Assembly (NCBI RefSeq): GCF_001458295.1
Contig: NZ_CYUD01000017.1
Coordinates: 1-62,445 of the forward strand
Source of the DNA: Ruegeria denitrificans
Lineage (GTDB): Bacteria; Pseudomonadota; Alphaproteobacteria; Rhodobacterales; Rhodobacteraceae
Length of the DNA: 62,445 nucleotides
Direction of reading: 5' to 3'
The notes under the pieces: model-generated
Told to the model about the DNA's origin: nothing
What the model saw: the letters and a program-made list of their open reading frames with translations, nothing else
The model's database searches: none
Part shown: piece by piece, positions 51,961-61,404 of the stretch
Layout of the letters: every line of letters starts with the position of its first letter
Position numbering within the stretch: the first letter of the stretch is position 1
Made by a program: the position numbers and the translations under genes

Positions 51961-53328
51961 ATGAAATACGAATCCCAAAAAATCGCCTATGCCTACTTTG
52001 CGGTGGCCATGGCCCTGTTCGTGATACAGGTCCTGGGCGGCCTGCTGGCTGGTCTGATCTATGTATCACCTAACTTTCTGAGCGAGCTTTTGCCGTTCAA
52101 CATCGTGCGAATGTTGCACACCAACGCGCTGATCGTCTGGCTGATCCTGGGCTTCTTTGGCGCGGCCTATTTCCTGATCCCGGAAGAGGCCGAGCGTGAG
52201 ATCCATTCACCCAAGCTGGCTTACCTGCAACTGATCATTCTTGTGGTCGGGACATTGGGCGTGGTGCTGACCTATACGTTCAACCTGTTCGAGGGCAATT
52301 GGCTGCTGGGTAAAGAGGGGCGCGAGTTCCTTGAGCAACCCAAATGGGTCAAGGCGGGCATCGTCGTGGCTGCGCTCATCTTCCTCTACAACGTGTCGAT
52401 GACAGTTCTGAAGGGTAAGAAGACTGCCATTTCCAACATCCTTCTGTTGGGTCTGTGGGGGCTGGCACTGCTGTTCCTGTTTGCTTTCTACAACCCCGGA
52501 AACCTGGCCTTGGACAAGCAATACTGGTGGTATGTTGTTCACCTGTGGGTTGAAGGCGTGTGGGAACTGATCATGGCCTCGATCTTGGCCTACCTGATGC
52601 TGAAGCTGACTGGTGTGGACCGTGAGATTGTCGAAAAATGGCTCTATGTCATCGTCGCTGCTGCGCTGTTCTCGGGTATCCTGGGGACAGGTCACCACTA
52701 CTACTGGATCGGTACGCCTGCGTACTGGCAGTGGATCGGTTCGATCTTCTCGAGCCTTGAGGTGATCCCGTTCTTCGCGATGATGGCCTTTGCCTTCGTC
52801 ATGGTCTGGAAAGGTCGCCGGGACCATCCCAACAAGGCCGCGCTGCTGTGGTCGCTGGGCTGTGCCACGCTTGCCTTCTTTGGCGCAGGTGTCTGGGGCT
52901 TCCTGCATACGCTGCACGGGGTGAACTATTACACCCACGGCACGCAGATCACCGCAGCCCATGGTCACCTGGCTTTCTACGGTGCCTATGTCTGCCTCAA
53001 CCTAGCGATCTTCAGCTATGCAATGCCGATCCTGAAAAACCGCGATCCGTATAATCAGGTGCTGAACATGGGTTCGTTCTGGCTGATGACCAGCGGTATG
53101 GTCTTCATGACCTTTGTGCTGACTTTCGGCGGCACTGTGCAGACGCACATGCAACGTGTGATCGGTGACTACTTCATGGATGTGCAGGATCAGATTGCGA
53201 TCTTTTACTGGATGCGCTTTGGGTCTGGTGTCGTCGTGGTCCTTGGTGCGCTGTTATTCGTCTACTCGATCTGGGTGCCCCGGAAAGAGGTCATCGAACC
53301 CGGCGCAGCCGAAACCCCTGCGGAGTAA
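51961..53328 (+). CDS. norB: NorB, catalytic subunit of nitric-oxide reductase
   Basis: The 455-residue haem b / haem b3-FeB subunit that reduces NO to N2O. It has 12 membrane helices. Ligand-bearing parts are visible: VRMLHTNALIVWLILGFFG (first His), VVHLWVEGVWELIMASILAY (His and the acidic residues of the active site), GTGHHYYWIG (two FeB His) and TAAHGHLAFYGAYV (late His pair). No covalent quinol-oxidase domain is present, so this is the cytochrome-c-dependent type. ATG 51961 has CGGAG upstream. Confidence 0.97.
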   Translation: MKYESQKIAYAYFAVAMALFVIQVLGGLLAGLIYVSPNFLSELLPFNIVRMLHTNALIVWLILGFFGAAYFLIPEEAEREIHSPKLAYLQLIILVVGTLGVVLTYTFNLFEGNWLLGKEGREFLEQPKWVKAGIVVAALIFLYNVSMTVLKGKKTAISNILLLGLWGLALLFLFAFYNPGNLALDKQYWWYVVHLWVEGVWELIMASILAYLMLKLTGVDREIVEKWLYVIVAAALFSGILGTGHHYYWIGTPAYWQWIGSIFSSLEVIPFFAMMAFAFVMVWKGRRDHPNKAALLWSLGCATLAFFGAGVWGFLHTLHGVNYYTHGTQITAAHGHLAFYGAYVCLNLAIFSYAMPILKNRDPYNQVLNMGSFWLMTSGMVFMTFVLTFGGTVQTHMQRVIGDYFMDVQDQIAIFYWMRFGSGVVVVLGALLFVYSIWVPRKEVIEPGAAETPAE

Positions 53329-54143
53329 TGCAAATGGACGGCTCCATACAAATGGGAACGGGGGCGGCAAACGCCCCCTTCTACCTGCCCCAGGGCGATG
53401 AATGCGATGTGTTCACCGCCGCTTATAACAACGATCTGCCGGTTCTGCTGAAAGGGCCGACAGGCTGCGGCAAGACCCGCTTTGTGGCCCATATGGCCGC
53501 GCAGCTTGGCCGCCCGCTTTATACCGTGGCCTGCCATGACGATCTGGCCGCTGCTGACCTGATCGGGCGCTATCTGCTGAAAGGCGGAGAAACCGTCTGG
53601 GTCGATGGCCCCTTAACCCGTGCAGTACGTGAAGGTGCGATCTGTTATCTGGATGAAGTAGTCGAGGCTCGCAAGGACGTGACCGTCGTGCTGCACCCAT
53701 TGACGGACGACCGGCGCATTCTGCCGATTGACCGAACGGGCGAAGAGCTTGAGGCCGCGCCGGGTTTCATGCTGGTGGCGTCTTATAATCCCGGTTACCA
53801 GAATATCCTGAAAACCCTGAAACCCTCGACACGGCAACGTTTTATTTCGCTGGAATTCGACTTCCCGTCGCCTGAAATGGAGGCGGAAGTTGTCGCGCAG
53901 GAAAGCGGGCTGGCGCTGGAACGCTGCAAGCCGCTGGTGCGCCTCGCGGGAAAACTGCGCGGGCTAAAGGGTCAGGACCTCGAAGAAGGCGTTTCCACCC
54001 GTCTGGTCGTCTATGCCGCGACGCTGATCGCGCAGGGCATGTCCACCGACCGCGCCATTCTTGCCGCTATGATCGAACCTCTGACTGACGACGAGGATAT
54101 CAAACGCGGGCTCCTCGATCTTGTCACGGCTGTCTTTGGGTGA
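53328..54143 (+). CDS. norQ: NorQ, AAA+ MoxR/CbbQ-type ATPase
   Basis: A cytoplasmic ATPase of 271 residues required to activate NorCB, probably for FeB insertion. Walker A is KGPTGCGKTRF (about 42-52), Walker B is ICYLDEVVEA (about 103-112) and the Arg-finger region is PSTRQRFISLEF. Its start overlaps the norB stop (TAATG). It works with the VWA protein NorD. Confidence 0.95.
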   Translation: MQMDGSIQMGTGAANAPFYLPQGDECDVFTAAYNNDLPVLLKGPTGCGKTRFVAHMAAQLGRPLYTVACHDDLAAADLIGRYLLKGGETVWVDGPLTRAVREGAICYLDEVVEARKDVTVVLHPLTDDRRILPIDRTGEELEAAPGFMLVASYNPGYQNILKTLKPSTRQRFISLEFDFPSPEMEAEVVAQESGLALERCKPLVRLAGKLRGLKGQDLEEGVSTRLVVYAATLIAQGMSTDRAILAAMIEPLTDDEDIKRGLLDLVTAVFG

Positions 54144-54152
54144 GGCCGGCCG

Positions 54153-56075
54153 ATGGTCAAGATCGATTTTGAGCCATGGGAACCCGAAGAAACGATCGGG
54201 AAACTGTGGCACACCCTTGCCAGCCGCCTCGATGCACCTGAGGTGCATGTTGGAGCCGCGGTCGACCTCTCTGAGGTCGCGGGGCGGCTGGCAGTCCTCT
54301 TTCGGGGACTTGGGGGTAGTCCGGGCGTTGAATTGCGCCCGGTCTCACCCGAGGTTTCACGTCACCGTCTAAGCTGGCGACGTAAGCTGGGGACCGAAGT
54401 TGAGCTGATGCCGCGTGCTTCGTTCGATGGCGAGGTATTGCGTCTGCCCGACCGTCTGGCCGTTTTCCCGGCACGCGAGGCCAATGGCGCACTGTTTGTC
54501 TGGCTGGCCGCCGCAGCGGCCAATGCCGGAACCCGAATTGACGAAGAAGACCCCTTGCGGGCCGATCTGCGCGCACTGAACGCTGCGCAGTCGATGGTCG
54601 AGGCTACGTTGGAAAACGCGTCCGGTCTGCGCCCGCTCTACGCTGAACTTTGCAAGGGTCTATTGCACCAACGAGACATCCCAAACCTGCCACCGGTCGA
54701 GGCCGCGCTGGAAGAATTGGTCCGGCACATGCTGGGCGATCCGGCGCCGCTGTCTGGCAGGGCAGAACAGTTGTGGGCATTGGAAGACAGCTTGTCTGCC
54801 CCGCGCGGGTATCAGCGTTTTCGCCCGGTCCCCTTGTGGCCCGAGCTACGCGCTGTTGGCTTTTCAGAACATAGCGAGGTGGAAAACCCCGATACCGAAG
54901 GCCCGCCCGAGGAATCGGGAGAGAAGACCCACCGCGCCCGCCGTCGCAAATCTGATCAGGCCGAACGGAAAGACAGCCTGATTCTGCACAAGTTCGAAGC
55001 GATCCTCAGCTGGGCCGAGTTTCTGAACCTGAACCGACGGGTCGATGATGACGACCCCGACAATGCCAAAAAGGCCGCTGACGATCAGGAAGAGATTGGG
55101 CTAGGTCAGATATCCAAGGCACCACCGACCAAGCTGAAACTGCACCTCGATCTGGCACCCGAGGATGTGAATCGCGAGCGTTTGTCTGGTCGTATCCTCT
55201 ATCCAGAATGGGACGTGCGGACCGGGCAGTATCTGCCAGACCACGTGAATGTTTTACTGTCGGATGCCGATATCCGCGAAGATGCGGCTGAGTTCGGCAA
55301 AGACTCCGCCACCGCCCGCCGCATCCGTGCCGTCAAACGCCAGTTCGAGGCACTGCGCCCCGGTCGGGTGATGACGCGTGGCCATCTGGACGGCGATCAG
55401 TTGGATATCGAAGCCGCCGTGCGCGCCGAGACCGACCGTCATGCCAGCGGTGAAGGCAATGAACGCGTCTGGATGCAGTCCCGCCCCGAGGCCCGCGATC
55501 TGGCGGTGTCGATCCTGCTGGATGTTAGCCGCTCCACCGAAAGCGCGGTCACGGGACGTGCCGTGATCGACATCGAGCGCGAGGCGCTGGCCGCTCTGGC
55601 CTGGGGCTTGAACGCATGCGGCGACGACTTCGCCATCCATGCCTTCAGCTCATTGAAACGCCAGCGGGTCTACGTGCAGCGGTGTAAGCGGTTTGATGAA
55701 CCGATGGGCAGCACGGTCGAACAGCGTATCGCGTCACTGCGCCCAGGGCATTACACACGGCTTGGGGCGGCAATCCGGCATTGCTCGGCCGATCTGGCGG
55801 ATCAATCCCGCAAACGTCGCCTGTTGCTGGTCATCACAGATGGCAAGCCCAACGATCTGGACCACTACGAGGGTCGCCATGGTATCGAAGATACGTGTAT
55901 GGCCGTCCGCGAAGCGCGTCGCGCCGGGCAATCGGTCTTTGGCGTCACCATCGACAAAACCGGTAAAAGCTGGTTCCCGCGTATGTTCGGGCAGGGTGGT
56001 TTCGCTGTTATCCCCGACCCTCACCGCCTGACCATGGCGCTGCCGCAAATCTATCGCCAACTGGTCGGCGCATGA
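54153..56075 (+). CDS. norD: NorD, von Willebrand factor A domain protein
   Basis: A large protein of 640 residues needed for active nitric-oxide reductase, probably acting at the inner face of the membrane with NorQ. The N-terminal part is divergent. A polar stretch (about 250-280, rich in Glu, Arg and Lys) joins it to the C-terminal VWA domain with the MIDAS site DVSRSTES (about 456-463), a second metal loop near ITDGKPNDLDHYEG (about 561) and the closing SVFGVTID. It overlaps norE by 4 bp. Confidence 0.95.
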   Translation: MVKIDFEPWEPEETIGKLWHTLASRLDAPEVHVGAAVDLSEVAGRLAVLFRGLGGSPGVELRPVSPEVSRHRLSWRRKLGTEVELMPRASFDGEVLRLPDRLAVFPAREANGALFVWLAAAAANAGTRIDEEDPLRADLRALNAAQSMVEATLENASGLRPLYAELCKGLLHQRDIPNLPPVEAALEELVRHMLGDPAPLSGRAEQLWALEDSLSAPRGYQRFRPVPLWPELRAVGFSEHSEVENPDTEGPPEESGEKTHRARRRKSDQAERKDSLILHKFEAILSWAEFLNLNRRVDDDDPDNAKKAADDQEEIGLGQISKAPPTKLKLHLDLAPEDVNRERLSGRILYPEWDVRTGQYLPDHVNVLLSDADIREDAAEFGKDSATARRIRAVKRQFEALRPGRVMTRGHLDGDQLDIEAAVRAETDRHASGEGNERVWMQSRPEARDLAVSILLDVSRSTESAVTGRAVIDIEREALAALAWGLNACGDDFAIHAFSSLKRQRVYVQRCKRFDEPMGSTVEQRIASLRPGHYTRLGAAIRHCSADLADQSRKRRLLLVITDGKPNDLDHYEGRHGIEDTCMAVREARRAGQSVFGVTIDKTGKSWFPRMFGQGGFAVIPDPHRLTMALPQIYRQLVGA

Positions 56076-56620
56076 GTGATGCCTCTCTGATTGACGAGCT
56101 TCCGGGCGAGTTGTTGATGTGGGTGCTGATCATTTCCGAGCTTCTGGTATTCGGGGCCGGGCTGGCCGCCTTCATGGGCGTGCGTCTGACCGATCCGGCG
56201 GGTTTTGCTGAGGCGCAGTCGCATCTGCACCGCACAGGGGCGGCGTTCAACACCGCTGTTCTGGTCACGTCCGGGTATCTGGCCGCACAGGCGTTGCGCT
56301 GGCGGCAGGTCGCGCGGCGAGTGCCGGCGCGTATAGCTTTGATTAGCGCGGCCCTTCTGGGCGTTGTTTTCCTGATCATCAAAGGCACGGAATACGCGGA
56401 TAAAGCGGCGCAGGGGATAAATTATGAAACGCATCCCTTCTTTCTGTTCTACTACCTTCTGACCGGCTTTCACGCGGCCCATGTTCTGGCAGGGGTTGGC
56501 ATTCTGTTACTGGTGTCCTGGCGGGATGACGCGCGCAATATCGAGGTGGGCGCGCAGTTCTGGCATATGGTCGACCTGGTCTGGATCATGCTGTTTCCGG
56601 TGATTTACCTGTTGGGATGA
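56072..56620 (+). CDS. norE: NorE, cytochrome c oxidase subunit III-like
   Basis: A membrane protein of 182 residues with five predicted helices, of the haem-copper oxidase subunit III family (LPGELLMWVLIISELLVFGA, FFLFYYLLTGFHAAHVLAG, FWHMVDLVWIMLFPVIYLLG). NorE is not essential for NO reduction but raises NorCB activity in Paracoccus. It overlaps norD and norF by 4 bp each. Confidence 0.92.
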   Translation: MSDASLIDELPGELLMWVLIISELLVFGAGLAAFMGVRLTDPAGFAEAQSHLHRTGAAFNTAVLVTSGYLAAQALRWRQVARRVPARIALISAALLGVVFLIIKGTEYADKAAQGINYETHPFFLFYYLLTGFHAAHVLAGVGILLLVSWRDDARNIEVGAQFWHMVDLVWIMLFPVIYLLG

Positions 56621-56874
56621 GGGCAATGGGTGGCAATACTCTGACACGGGCCTGGCTTGCCCTTTTGGGGCTAAGCGTCGGCTCAGCGGTATTGACCTTG
56701 TTGCCCGTGCCGGCTGCGGTCATGGGTGGGGGCATTCTGTTGCTTGCGCTGATCAAAACGCGGGTAATCCTTGCGCAGTATCTGGACCTTGCGTGCAGCC
56801 CCGGCTGGCTACGTGGATTCACTATGGTTCTAACCGGGTTTTCGGTGCTGATCTTCGCCCTCTATCTAATCTAA
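56617..56874 (+). CDS. norF: NorF, small membrane protein of the nor operon
   Basis: A protein of 85 residues with three short hydrophobic segments (LLGLSVGSAVLTLLP, MGGGILLLALIKTRVILAQY, FTMVLTGFSVLIFALYLI). The late TRVILAQYLDL fits cytochrome c oxidase subunit IV-like NorF. It is the last gene of norCBQDEF, directly followed by a bidirectional terminator. The start could be ATG 56617 or ATG 56626. Confidence 0.88.
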   Translation: MRAMGGNTLTRAWLALLGLSVGSAVLTLLPVPAAVMGGGILLLALIKTRVILAQYLDLACSPGWLRGFTMVLTGFSVLIFALYLI

Positions 56875-56906
56875 AAAAAGCCGCCCGATTTGGGCGGCAG
56901 TTTTTC
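56874..56906. terminator. Bidirectional terminator between norF and hemA
   Basis: Stem GCCGCCC (56880-56886), loop GATTT, GGGCGGC (56892-56898), followed by AGTTTTT on the plus strand and by a T-run (AAAAAAA on the plus strand, 56874-56879) on the minus strand. It ends both convergent operons. Confidence 0.9.
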
Positions 56907-56924
56907 AAGCAAGGAGCGCTTTGA

Positions 56925-58148
56925 TTATTGGGCGGCCATCGGCATCCGCGCGATCTGGCACCGTTGCCACAGGGCCGACAGCGCGCCGACCAGATGGTCG
57001 ATATCTTCGTCCGTGTGCACCGGAGACGGCGTGATCCGCAGACGCTCGGTCCCTTTGGGGACGGTGGGGTAGTTGATCGGCTGGATGTAGATGCCGAATT
57101 CCTCAAGCAACGTGTCCGAGATGAATTTGCATTTCACCGGATCACCCACCATGACCGGGATGATGTGGCTGGGGTTGGGCAGATGCGGAATGCCTTCGGC
57201 ATCCAACCGGGCACGCACCTGCGCCACGCGGGCCTTTTGCAGATCGCGTTCAACATCCGACCGTTTCAGGTGCCGGATCGAGGCCGCAGCGCCAGCCGCA
57301 ATCGACGGGGGCAGGGCAGTGGTAAAGATAAACCCGCTGGCAAAGCTGCGTACGAAATCACAAAGTGCGGCTGAGGCAGCGATATAGCCTCCAACCACAC
57401 CAAAGGCTTTGCCCAGCGTGCCCTCGATCACGGTTAGTCGATCCATCAGACCTTCGCGCTCGGCAATGCCGCCGCCGCGTGGGCCATAGAGGCCGACGGC
57501 GTGAACCTCATCCAGATAGGTCATCGCGCCGTATTTGTCGGCCAGATCGCAAATCTCTTGGATCGGAGCGATATCTCCGTCCATCGAATAGACGGACTCA
57601 AAGGCGATCATCTTAGGGGCAACAGGATCGGCAGCAGCCAGCTTCGCCTCAAGGTCCTCGAGATCATTGTGTTTCCAGATCACCTTTTGTGCGCGCGAAT
57701 GGCGGATGCCTTCGATCATCGAGGCATGGTTCAACGCGTCCGAGAAAACGATAAGGCCAGGGATTTTCGAAGCGAGGGTGCCAAGCGCGGCCCAGTTCGA
57801 AACATAGCCAGAGGTGAACAGAAGCGCGGCCTCTTTGCCGTGCAGATCGGCCAGCTCGGCCTCTAGCAACACGTGATCGTGCGTTGTGCCCGAGATGTTC
57901 CGGGTGCCTCCAGCCCCTGCGCCGCACCGGTCCAGCGCGTCATGCATGGCCTCGGTCACTTTTGGGTGCTGACCCATGCCCAGATAGTCGTTCGAACACC
58001 AGATACGCACATCGCGCTGCACCGAGCCGTCGGTTTGACGTGCGTTTGGGAATGATCCGCAGCGGCGTTGCAGGTCGATAAAAACACGATAGTTTCCTTC
58101 GTCCCGCAGATCGTCCAGGCTCTGGGTGAAAAATCGCTCGTAGTCCAT
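56925..58148 (-). CDS. hemA: HemA, 5-aminolevulinate synthase
   Basis: A PLP enzyme of 407 residues that joins glycine and succinyl-CoA, the alphaproteobacterial (C4) entry to tetrapyrroles. It starts [20 protein letters not shown]. Motifs: [14 protein letters not shown] (glycine-binding side), [37 protein letters not shown] and the PLP lysine in [14 protein letters not shown]. The frame extends upstream, but ATG 58148 has GGAG and is the usual start. An FNR-like box lies 69.5 bp upstream, so this copy is probably induced under denitrification to feed haem and haem d1 synthesis. Confidence 0.96.
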   Translation of the reverse strand: MDYERFFTQSLDDLRDEGNYRVFIDLQRRCGSFPNARQTDGSVQRDVRIWCSNDYLGMGQHPKVTEAMHDALDRCGAGAGGTRNISGTTHDHVLLEAELADLHGKEAALLFTSGYVSNWAALGTLASKIPGLIVFSDALNHASMIEGIRHSRAQKVIWKHNDLEDLEAKLAAADPVAPKMIAFESVYSMDGDIAPIQEICDLADKYGAMTYLDEVHAVGLYGPRGGGIAEREGLMDRLTVIEGTLGKAFGVVGGYIAASAALCDFVRSFASGFIFTTALPPSIAAGAAASIRHLKRSDVERDLQKARVAQVRARLDAEGIPHLPNPSHIIPVMVGDPVKCKFISDTLLEEFGIYIQPINYPTVPKGTERLRITPSPVHTDEDIDHLVGALSALWQRCQIARMPMAAQ

Positions 58149-58210
58149 TATACTGGCTCCCCGGATTGCTGGCTTTGGGCCGAATTTATGCGCATGACGA
58201 CGCTTGCAAC

Positions 58211-58224
58211 ATGACAATAGTCAA
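58211..58224. promoter_or_regulatory. DNR/NNR-type box between hemA and the Crp/Fnr gene
   Basis: ATGACAATAGTCAA: (A/T)TGAC-N4-GTCAA. Its centre is 69.5 bp before hemA and 109.5 bp before the regulator gene, so it may serve hemA and give feedback on the regulator. Confidence 0.75.
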
Positions 58225-58326
58225 GTTGAAGCAGGAAAAGGCTGGCGCGCCGCGCAGAGCTTTGGCATAGCCTTGCAAAGAGGGACGTACCGGTCGGACG
58301 ATCGACCAGGGAAAAGGGGATACTTC

Positions 58327-59019
58327 GTGGCGCACGAAGCACAAAAAGCGATCGCGCGGCAGTCGCTTTTGCTCAAGAGTTTACCAAACCAGCATGTCGA
58401 TACACTGCTGAGCCACGCAATCTGGCGCAGCTATGATCGAGGCGAAACGATCTTTCTTCAGGAAGAAGAGGCCAAAGCCGTCCACGTGGTGCTGGCGGGC
58501 TGGGTCAAGCTGTTCCGCATGTCGCCCACTGGGGCCGAGGCCGTGGTCAGCGTCTTTACCCGCGGCGAAAGCTTTGGTGAGGCGGTCGCGCTTCGAAACG
58601 TCCCATACCCTGTCTCTGCCGAGGCCGTGTCGGCCTGCGAGGTGATGCACATCCCCAGTCCGTTGCTGCTGTCGTTGATGAAAGAAGACCCCGAGATTGG
58701 CGTTTCTATTCTGGCGTCCACGTTCACGCACCTGCATTCGCTGGTGGCGCAGTTGGAACAGCTCAAGGCGCAGACGGGCGCGCAGCGGGTGGCAGAGTTT
58801 CTGCTGAACCTGTGTGATACAGCTGACGATGGCTGTGAGGTGGAGCTGCCCTATGACAAGATGCTGATTGCCGGGCGTTTGGGGATGAAGCCCGAAAGCC
58901 TCAGCCGGGCGTTCTCGCGATTGAAAGCGGTTGGTGTGAAAATCAACCGCAACCATGCAGTGATTTCGAATATCGAACGCCTGCGGGATTATGCCGAGGC
59001 CGATCCGTCGGAAAAGTGA
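58327..59019 (+). CDS. Crp/Fnr-type regulator of denitrification, DNR/NNR class
   Basis: A regulator of 230 residues. The cyclic-nucleotide-binding-like sensor fold covers about 10-130 (FLQEEEAKAVHVVLAGWVKL, FTRGESFGEAVALRNVPYPV), followed by a long dimer helix and a winged helix (YDKMLIAGRLGMKPESLSRA, FSRLKAVGVKINRN) whose recognition helix has the ESLSR pattern that reads TTGA-type half-sites. It lacks the Cys cluster of oxygen-sensing FNR, which fits the NO-responsive DNR/NNR class. GTG 58327 has AAGGGGA upstream. The frame is open from 58204, but that part shows no conserved features. It sits at the end of the denitrification cluster and probably activates it. Confidence 0.9.
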   Translation: MAHEAQKAIARQSLLLKSLPNQHVDTLLSHAIWRSYDRGETIFLQEEEAKAVHVVLAGWVKLFRMSPTGAEAVVSVFTRGESFGEAVALRNVPYPVSAEAVSACEVMHIPSPLLLSLMKEDPEIGVSILASTFTHLHSLVAQLEQLKAQTGAQRVAEFLLNLCDTADDGCEVELPYDKMLIAGRLGMKPESLSRAFSRLKAVGVKINRNHAVISNIERLRDYAEADPSEK

Positions 59020-59040
59020 ATGGTCGTCCGGTATTTTTAA

Positions 59041-59943
59041 TCATTTTTCAAAGGTTTGCGCTGTCGCTGTGGGCCGTTTTGACTGCCGCCACCAGGACCA
59101 GAGTACGAACACACCGAAAAGCGGCTGAAAGTACTTTACCAATAGGCTAATTATCCCAGCGCTCGCTGCCGCAGCATCGCCGGTTGAAGAGGCCTCAATT
59201 GTCACTGTTTCCTCTGACCCTAGGACGATGGCCGCTGCATCCAATTTACCACTGATGTTGATCACACCGTCCCAAATCGCATGGGTCACCACGCCAAACC
59301 AGATCGAATTCATCCGAAGAGTGATCCCAACGTAAAGCAGACCGGACATTCCGGCCTGAATGATCTGGTCAAAAGTTGATCCAAGGGCTTCGCCAGTAAC
59401 CCAATTAATAAAATGCATCGCTCCGAATAGAACCGACGATACCAGCGCCGCAACCAGAGGTCCGTAGTTCAATTCAAACCCATGGAAGACCGCGCCTCGG
59501 AACAGGCACTCCTCGAATAGACCGATCAGCAACACCAATAGAATGAATGAACCCCAGGGAACGGTTTTGAGGACACTAACGACGTCGACCCCTTTGGTTG
59601 AATTGATTTTTATTGCGACGCCAAGCAGAACCAACGTAAAAAGAGCGTAAATTACCGGCGCCCAGACCCCGCTCCAATGTGGTGTGGATGTAAGACGTGC
59701 GCTTTTGCTCCATCCGATCAACAAGAGAACGACCACGATGCTGCCAGAAAGAAAATATTCAGGACGAAGCTGACTCAGGTCGATCGTCTGAAAAGTATGA
59801 GACACATCACCGCCGAATGCGTTGCCTGAGAACAGAGCCGGGCTAGAGATGATCGCAAAATAGATTGCAAGGAGAAGGAGTACGAAAAGGATCGATCGAT
59901 CGGCTACCCATAGCCTGAGATGTTTCAATTTGGCACTCCACAT
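59041..59943 (-). CDS. CPBP-family intramembrane metalloprotease
   Basis: A membrane protein of about 300 residues with eight predicted helices. The CPBP (Abi/CAAX protease) motifs are present: LFEECLFRGAVFHGFEL (EExxxR), FGAMHFINWVTG (FxxxH) and VTHAIWDGVINI (late HxxxD). Members cleave membrane peptides or prenylated proteins, and some give bacteriocin immunity; the target here is unknown. The frame opens with GTG at 59964; ATG 59943 is a likely alternative. It is convergent with the Crp/Fnr gene with only 21 bp between the stops. Confidence 0.85.
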   Translation of the reverse strand: MWSAKLKHLRLWVADRSILFVLLLLAIYFAIISSPALFSGNAFGGDVSHTFQTIDLSQLRPEYFLSGSIVVVLLLIGWSKSARLTSTPHWSGVWAPVIYALFTLVLLGVAIKINSTKGVDVVSVLKTVPWGSFILLVLLIGLFEECLFRGAVFHGFELNYGPLVAALVSSVLFGAMHFINWVTGEALGSTFDQIIQAGMSGLLYVGITLRMNSIWFGVVTHAIWDGVINISGKLDAAAIVLGSEETVTIEASSTGDAAAASAGIISLLVKYFQPLFGVFVLWSWWRQSKRPTATAQTFEK

Positions 59944-59964
59944 CAACCTGACGGTCAGCGCCAC

Positions 59965-60330
59965 GGTATGTTGCGAGTATTACCAGCGTCAACTTCAGGC
60001 TTCTGGTTCACTGCTCCACAACGGTTCGAATGAAAAGCAGCACCAAATTTTATTGGACGCCGTTGACACAACCTCAAAACAGTGCGGGGTTTTTGAAAAT
60101 GGAGCAACAGCTGCGCAGACAAAAATTGCGAAAAGCAGCGAAGTCGTGTGCCACAAAGTATGGCCGCTTAAAGTGTTGCGAAGATATTCGTTGAAATCAT
60201 GGTGTTGCTGGAGGGCATTGAAACCCTATACCTAGGTATTTCAGAAAATCTCAGATAGAGATTAACTATATGAAATACATTAACTTATCTCCCTTATTAG
60301 ACCTCAACTAATCTCGACTAGCGGCAGTAA
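59965..60330. other. Intergenic region, no gene recognised
   Basis: AT-richer sequence with no frame that shows family features. It may be decayed DNA, as the gene fragment after it suggests. Confidence 0.5.
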
Positions 60331-60582
60331 ATACCATACCTAGAGGTGGACCATGAGTTGGCGCTTTACCTCTATGTGCCTGATCTGGATGCAGCCTACA
60401 AACGCGCGCTGGATGCAGGTGCGATTTCCATTGCTGAACCAGCGGAACAATACCACGGCGACAGCTTGGCCATTCTTGCCGACAAATGGGGCAACCAATG
60501 GTATCTGGCATACGCTACCGTCATTCTGGACGATGATCAGGTGCGTGAACGCCGCCAGGCGGAAGAGGCCGAAGAAAAGTAA
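60331..60582 (+). pseudogene. 5'-truncated VOC/glyoxalase-domain fragment
   Basis: An in-frame stretch of about 80 residues that matches the C-terminal half of a vicinal-oxygen-chelate protein: ELALYLYVPDLDAAYKRALD, then EQYHGDSLAILADKWGNQWY and an acidic tail. Full proteins have about 130-150 residues. An in-frame TAA lies directly upstream (about 60328), and the first beta-alpha-beta unit with its metal ligand is missing. A GTG at 60346 could begin a short product, but it would lack half of the fold. I read it as a remnant. Confidence 0.7.
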
Positions 60583-60826
60583 TTATTGCGAAAGCAGCCG
60601 CTAGTGAAATCATTGCCCACGGTTGCTTTGTTCCGCGCTGCCGACCTCAAAGTTCTAGTGGATCTTGCTGCCGCAGCGAATGTCTCCTCCCACGGGCCGC
60701 AGCGCAGCGATGGTTGCCGCGGTCGGACGGCAGCTAACCTTCCAGCGATATGCTGCGCGCGCTCAGACGACAGCAGAGAGCCCAAACTGACGCCAATCAT
60801 TCAGTGGTTTGCTTCTTCTCAATGCA
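60583..60826. other. Intergenic region, no gene recognised
   Basis: Between the VOC fragment and the Lrp gene. It has short stretches such as GAAAGCAGCCG that resemble the roseobacter-type intergenic repeats, but no gene. Confidence 0.4.
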
Positions 60827-61291
60827 CTACAGCGGGACCTGAAGCCCCGCCTTTACTCGATTCACAACAACGTTTGAATGAAAGCGGCGGATGTTTGGGT
60901 TATCTGTGAAGACCTGACGGCTGAACTCCTCATAGGCCGCCATGTCGGTCGAAGTGACAATCAGAATGAAATCGGTATGTCCGGTGACATAGTAGCATTG
61001 CTGCACATCATCGAGCGCCAGCATAGAGCGGCGAAACTCATCCAGAAGGTCAGTGCGCTCTCGCTCCAGCTCAACCTCAACAATGAAGGTCATAGGGCGG
61101 CCCACTGCCTTTGCGGACAATACGGATATGTCGGCCTCGATGATCCCTTCCTCCCGGAAGCGTTTCATGCGCCGCTGCACCGAAGACCGAGAAATGCCTA
61201 TCTGATCTCCCAGCTCATCAGCCGACAACCGGTTGTTTCGCTGGAGGATATCAAGAAGCCTTTTGTCTGTATCGTCGAGAGGATGTGGCAT
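60827..61291 (-). CDS. Lrp/AsnC-family transcriptional regulator
   Basis: A protein of 154 residues. The N-terminal helix-turn-helix is LSADELGDQIGISRSSVQRR and the C-terminal RAM domain contains VGRPMTFIVEVELERE and VQQCYYVTGHTDFILIV. It probably binds an amino acid and controls the divergent aminotransferase gene, whose start is 113 bp away. Confidence 0.92.
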   Translation of the reverse strand: MPHPLDDTDKRLLDILQRNNRLSADELGDQIGISRSSVQRRMKRFREEGIIEADISVLSAKAVGRPMTFIVEVELERERTDLLDEFRRSMLALDDVQQCYYVTGHTDFILIVTSTDMAAYEEFSRQVFTDNPNIRRFHSNVVVNRVKAGLQVPL

Positions 61292-61404
61292 TCTGTTCAG
61301 CCTCGCCCTTGAATTTGATGCGTATTGCTCGAAGAGCTTAACCCAATGGGGTAAATTGCCCAGAATTTTCCCATACGCTCAACCCGTTCACTGAAAGCCC
61401 GATC

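Noticed and set aside
59930..60235. A 101-codon plus-strand gene
   Set aside because: No ribosome-binding site, no family features, and it overlaps the start of the CPBP gene.
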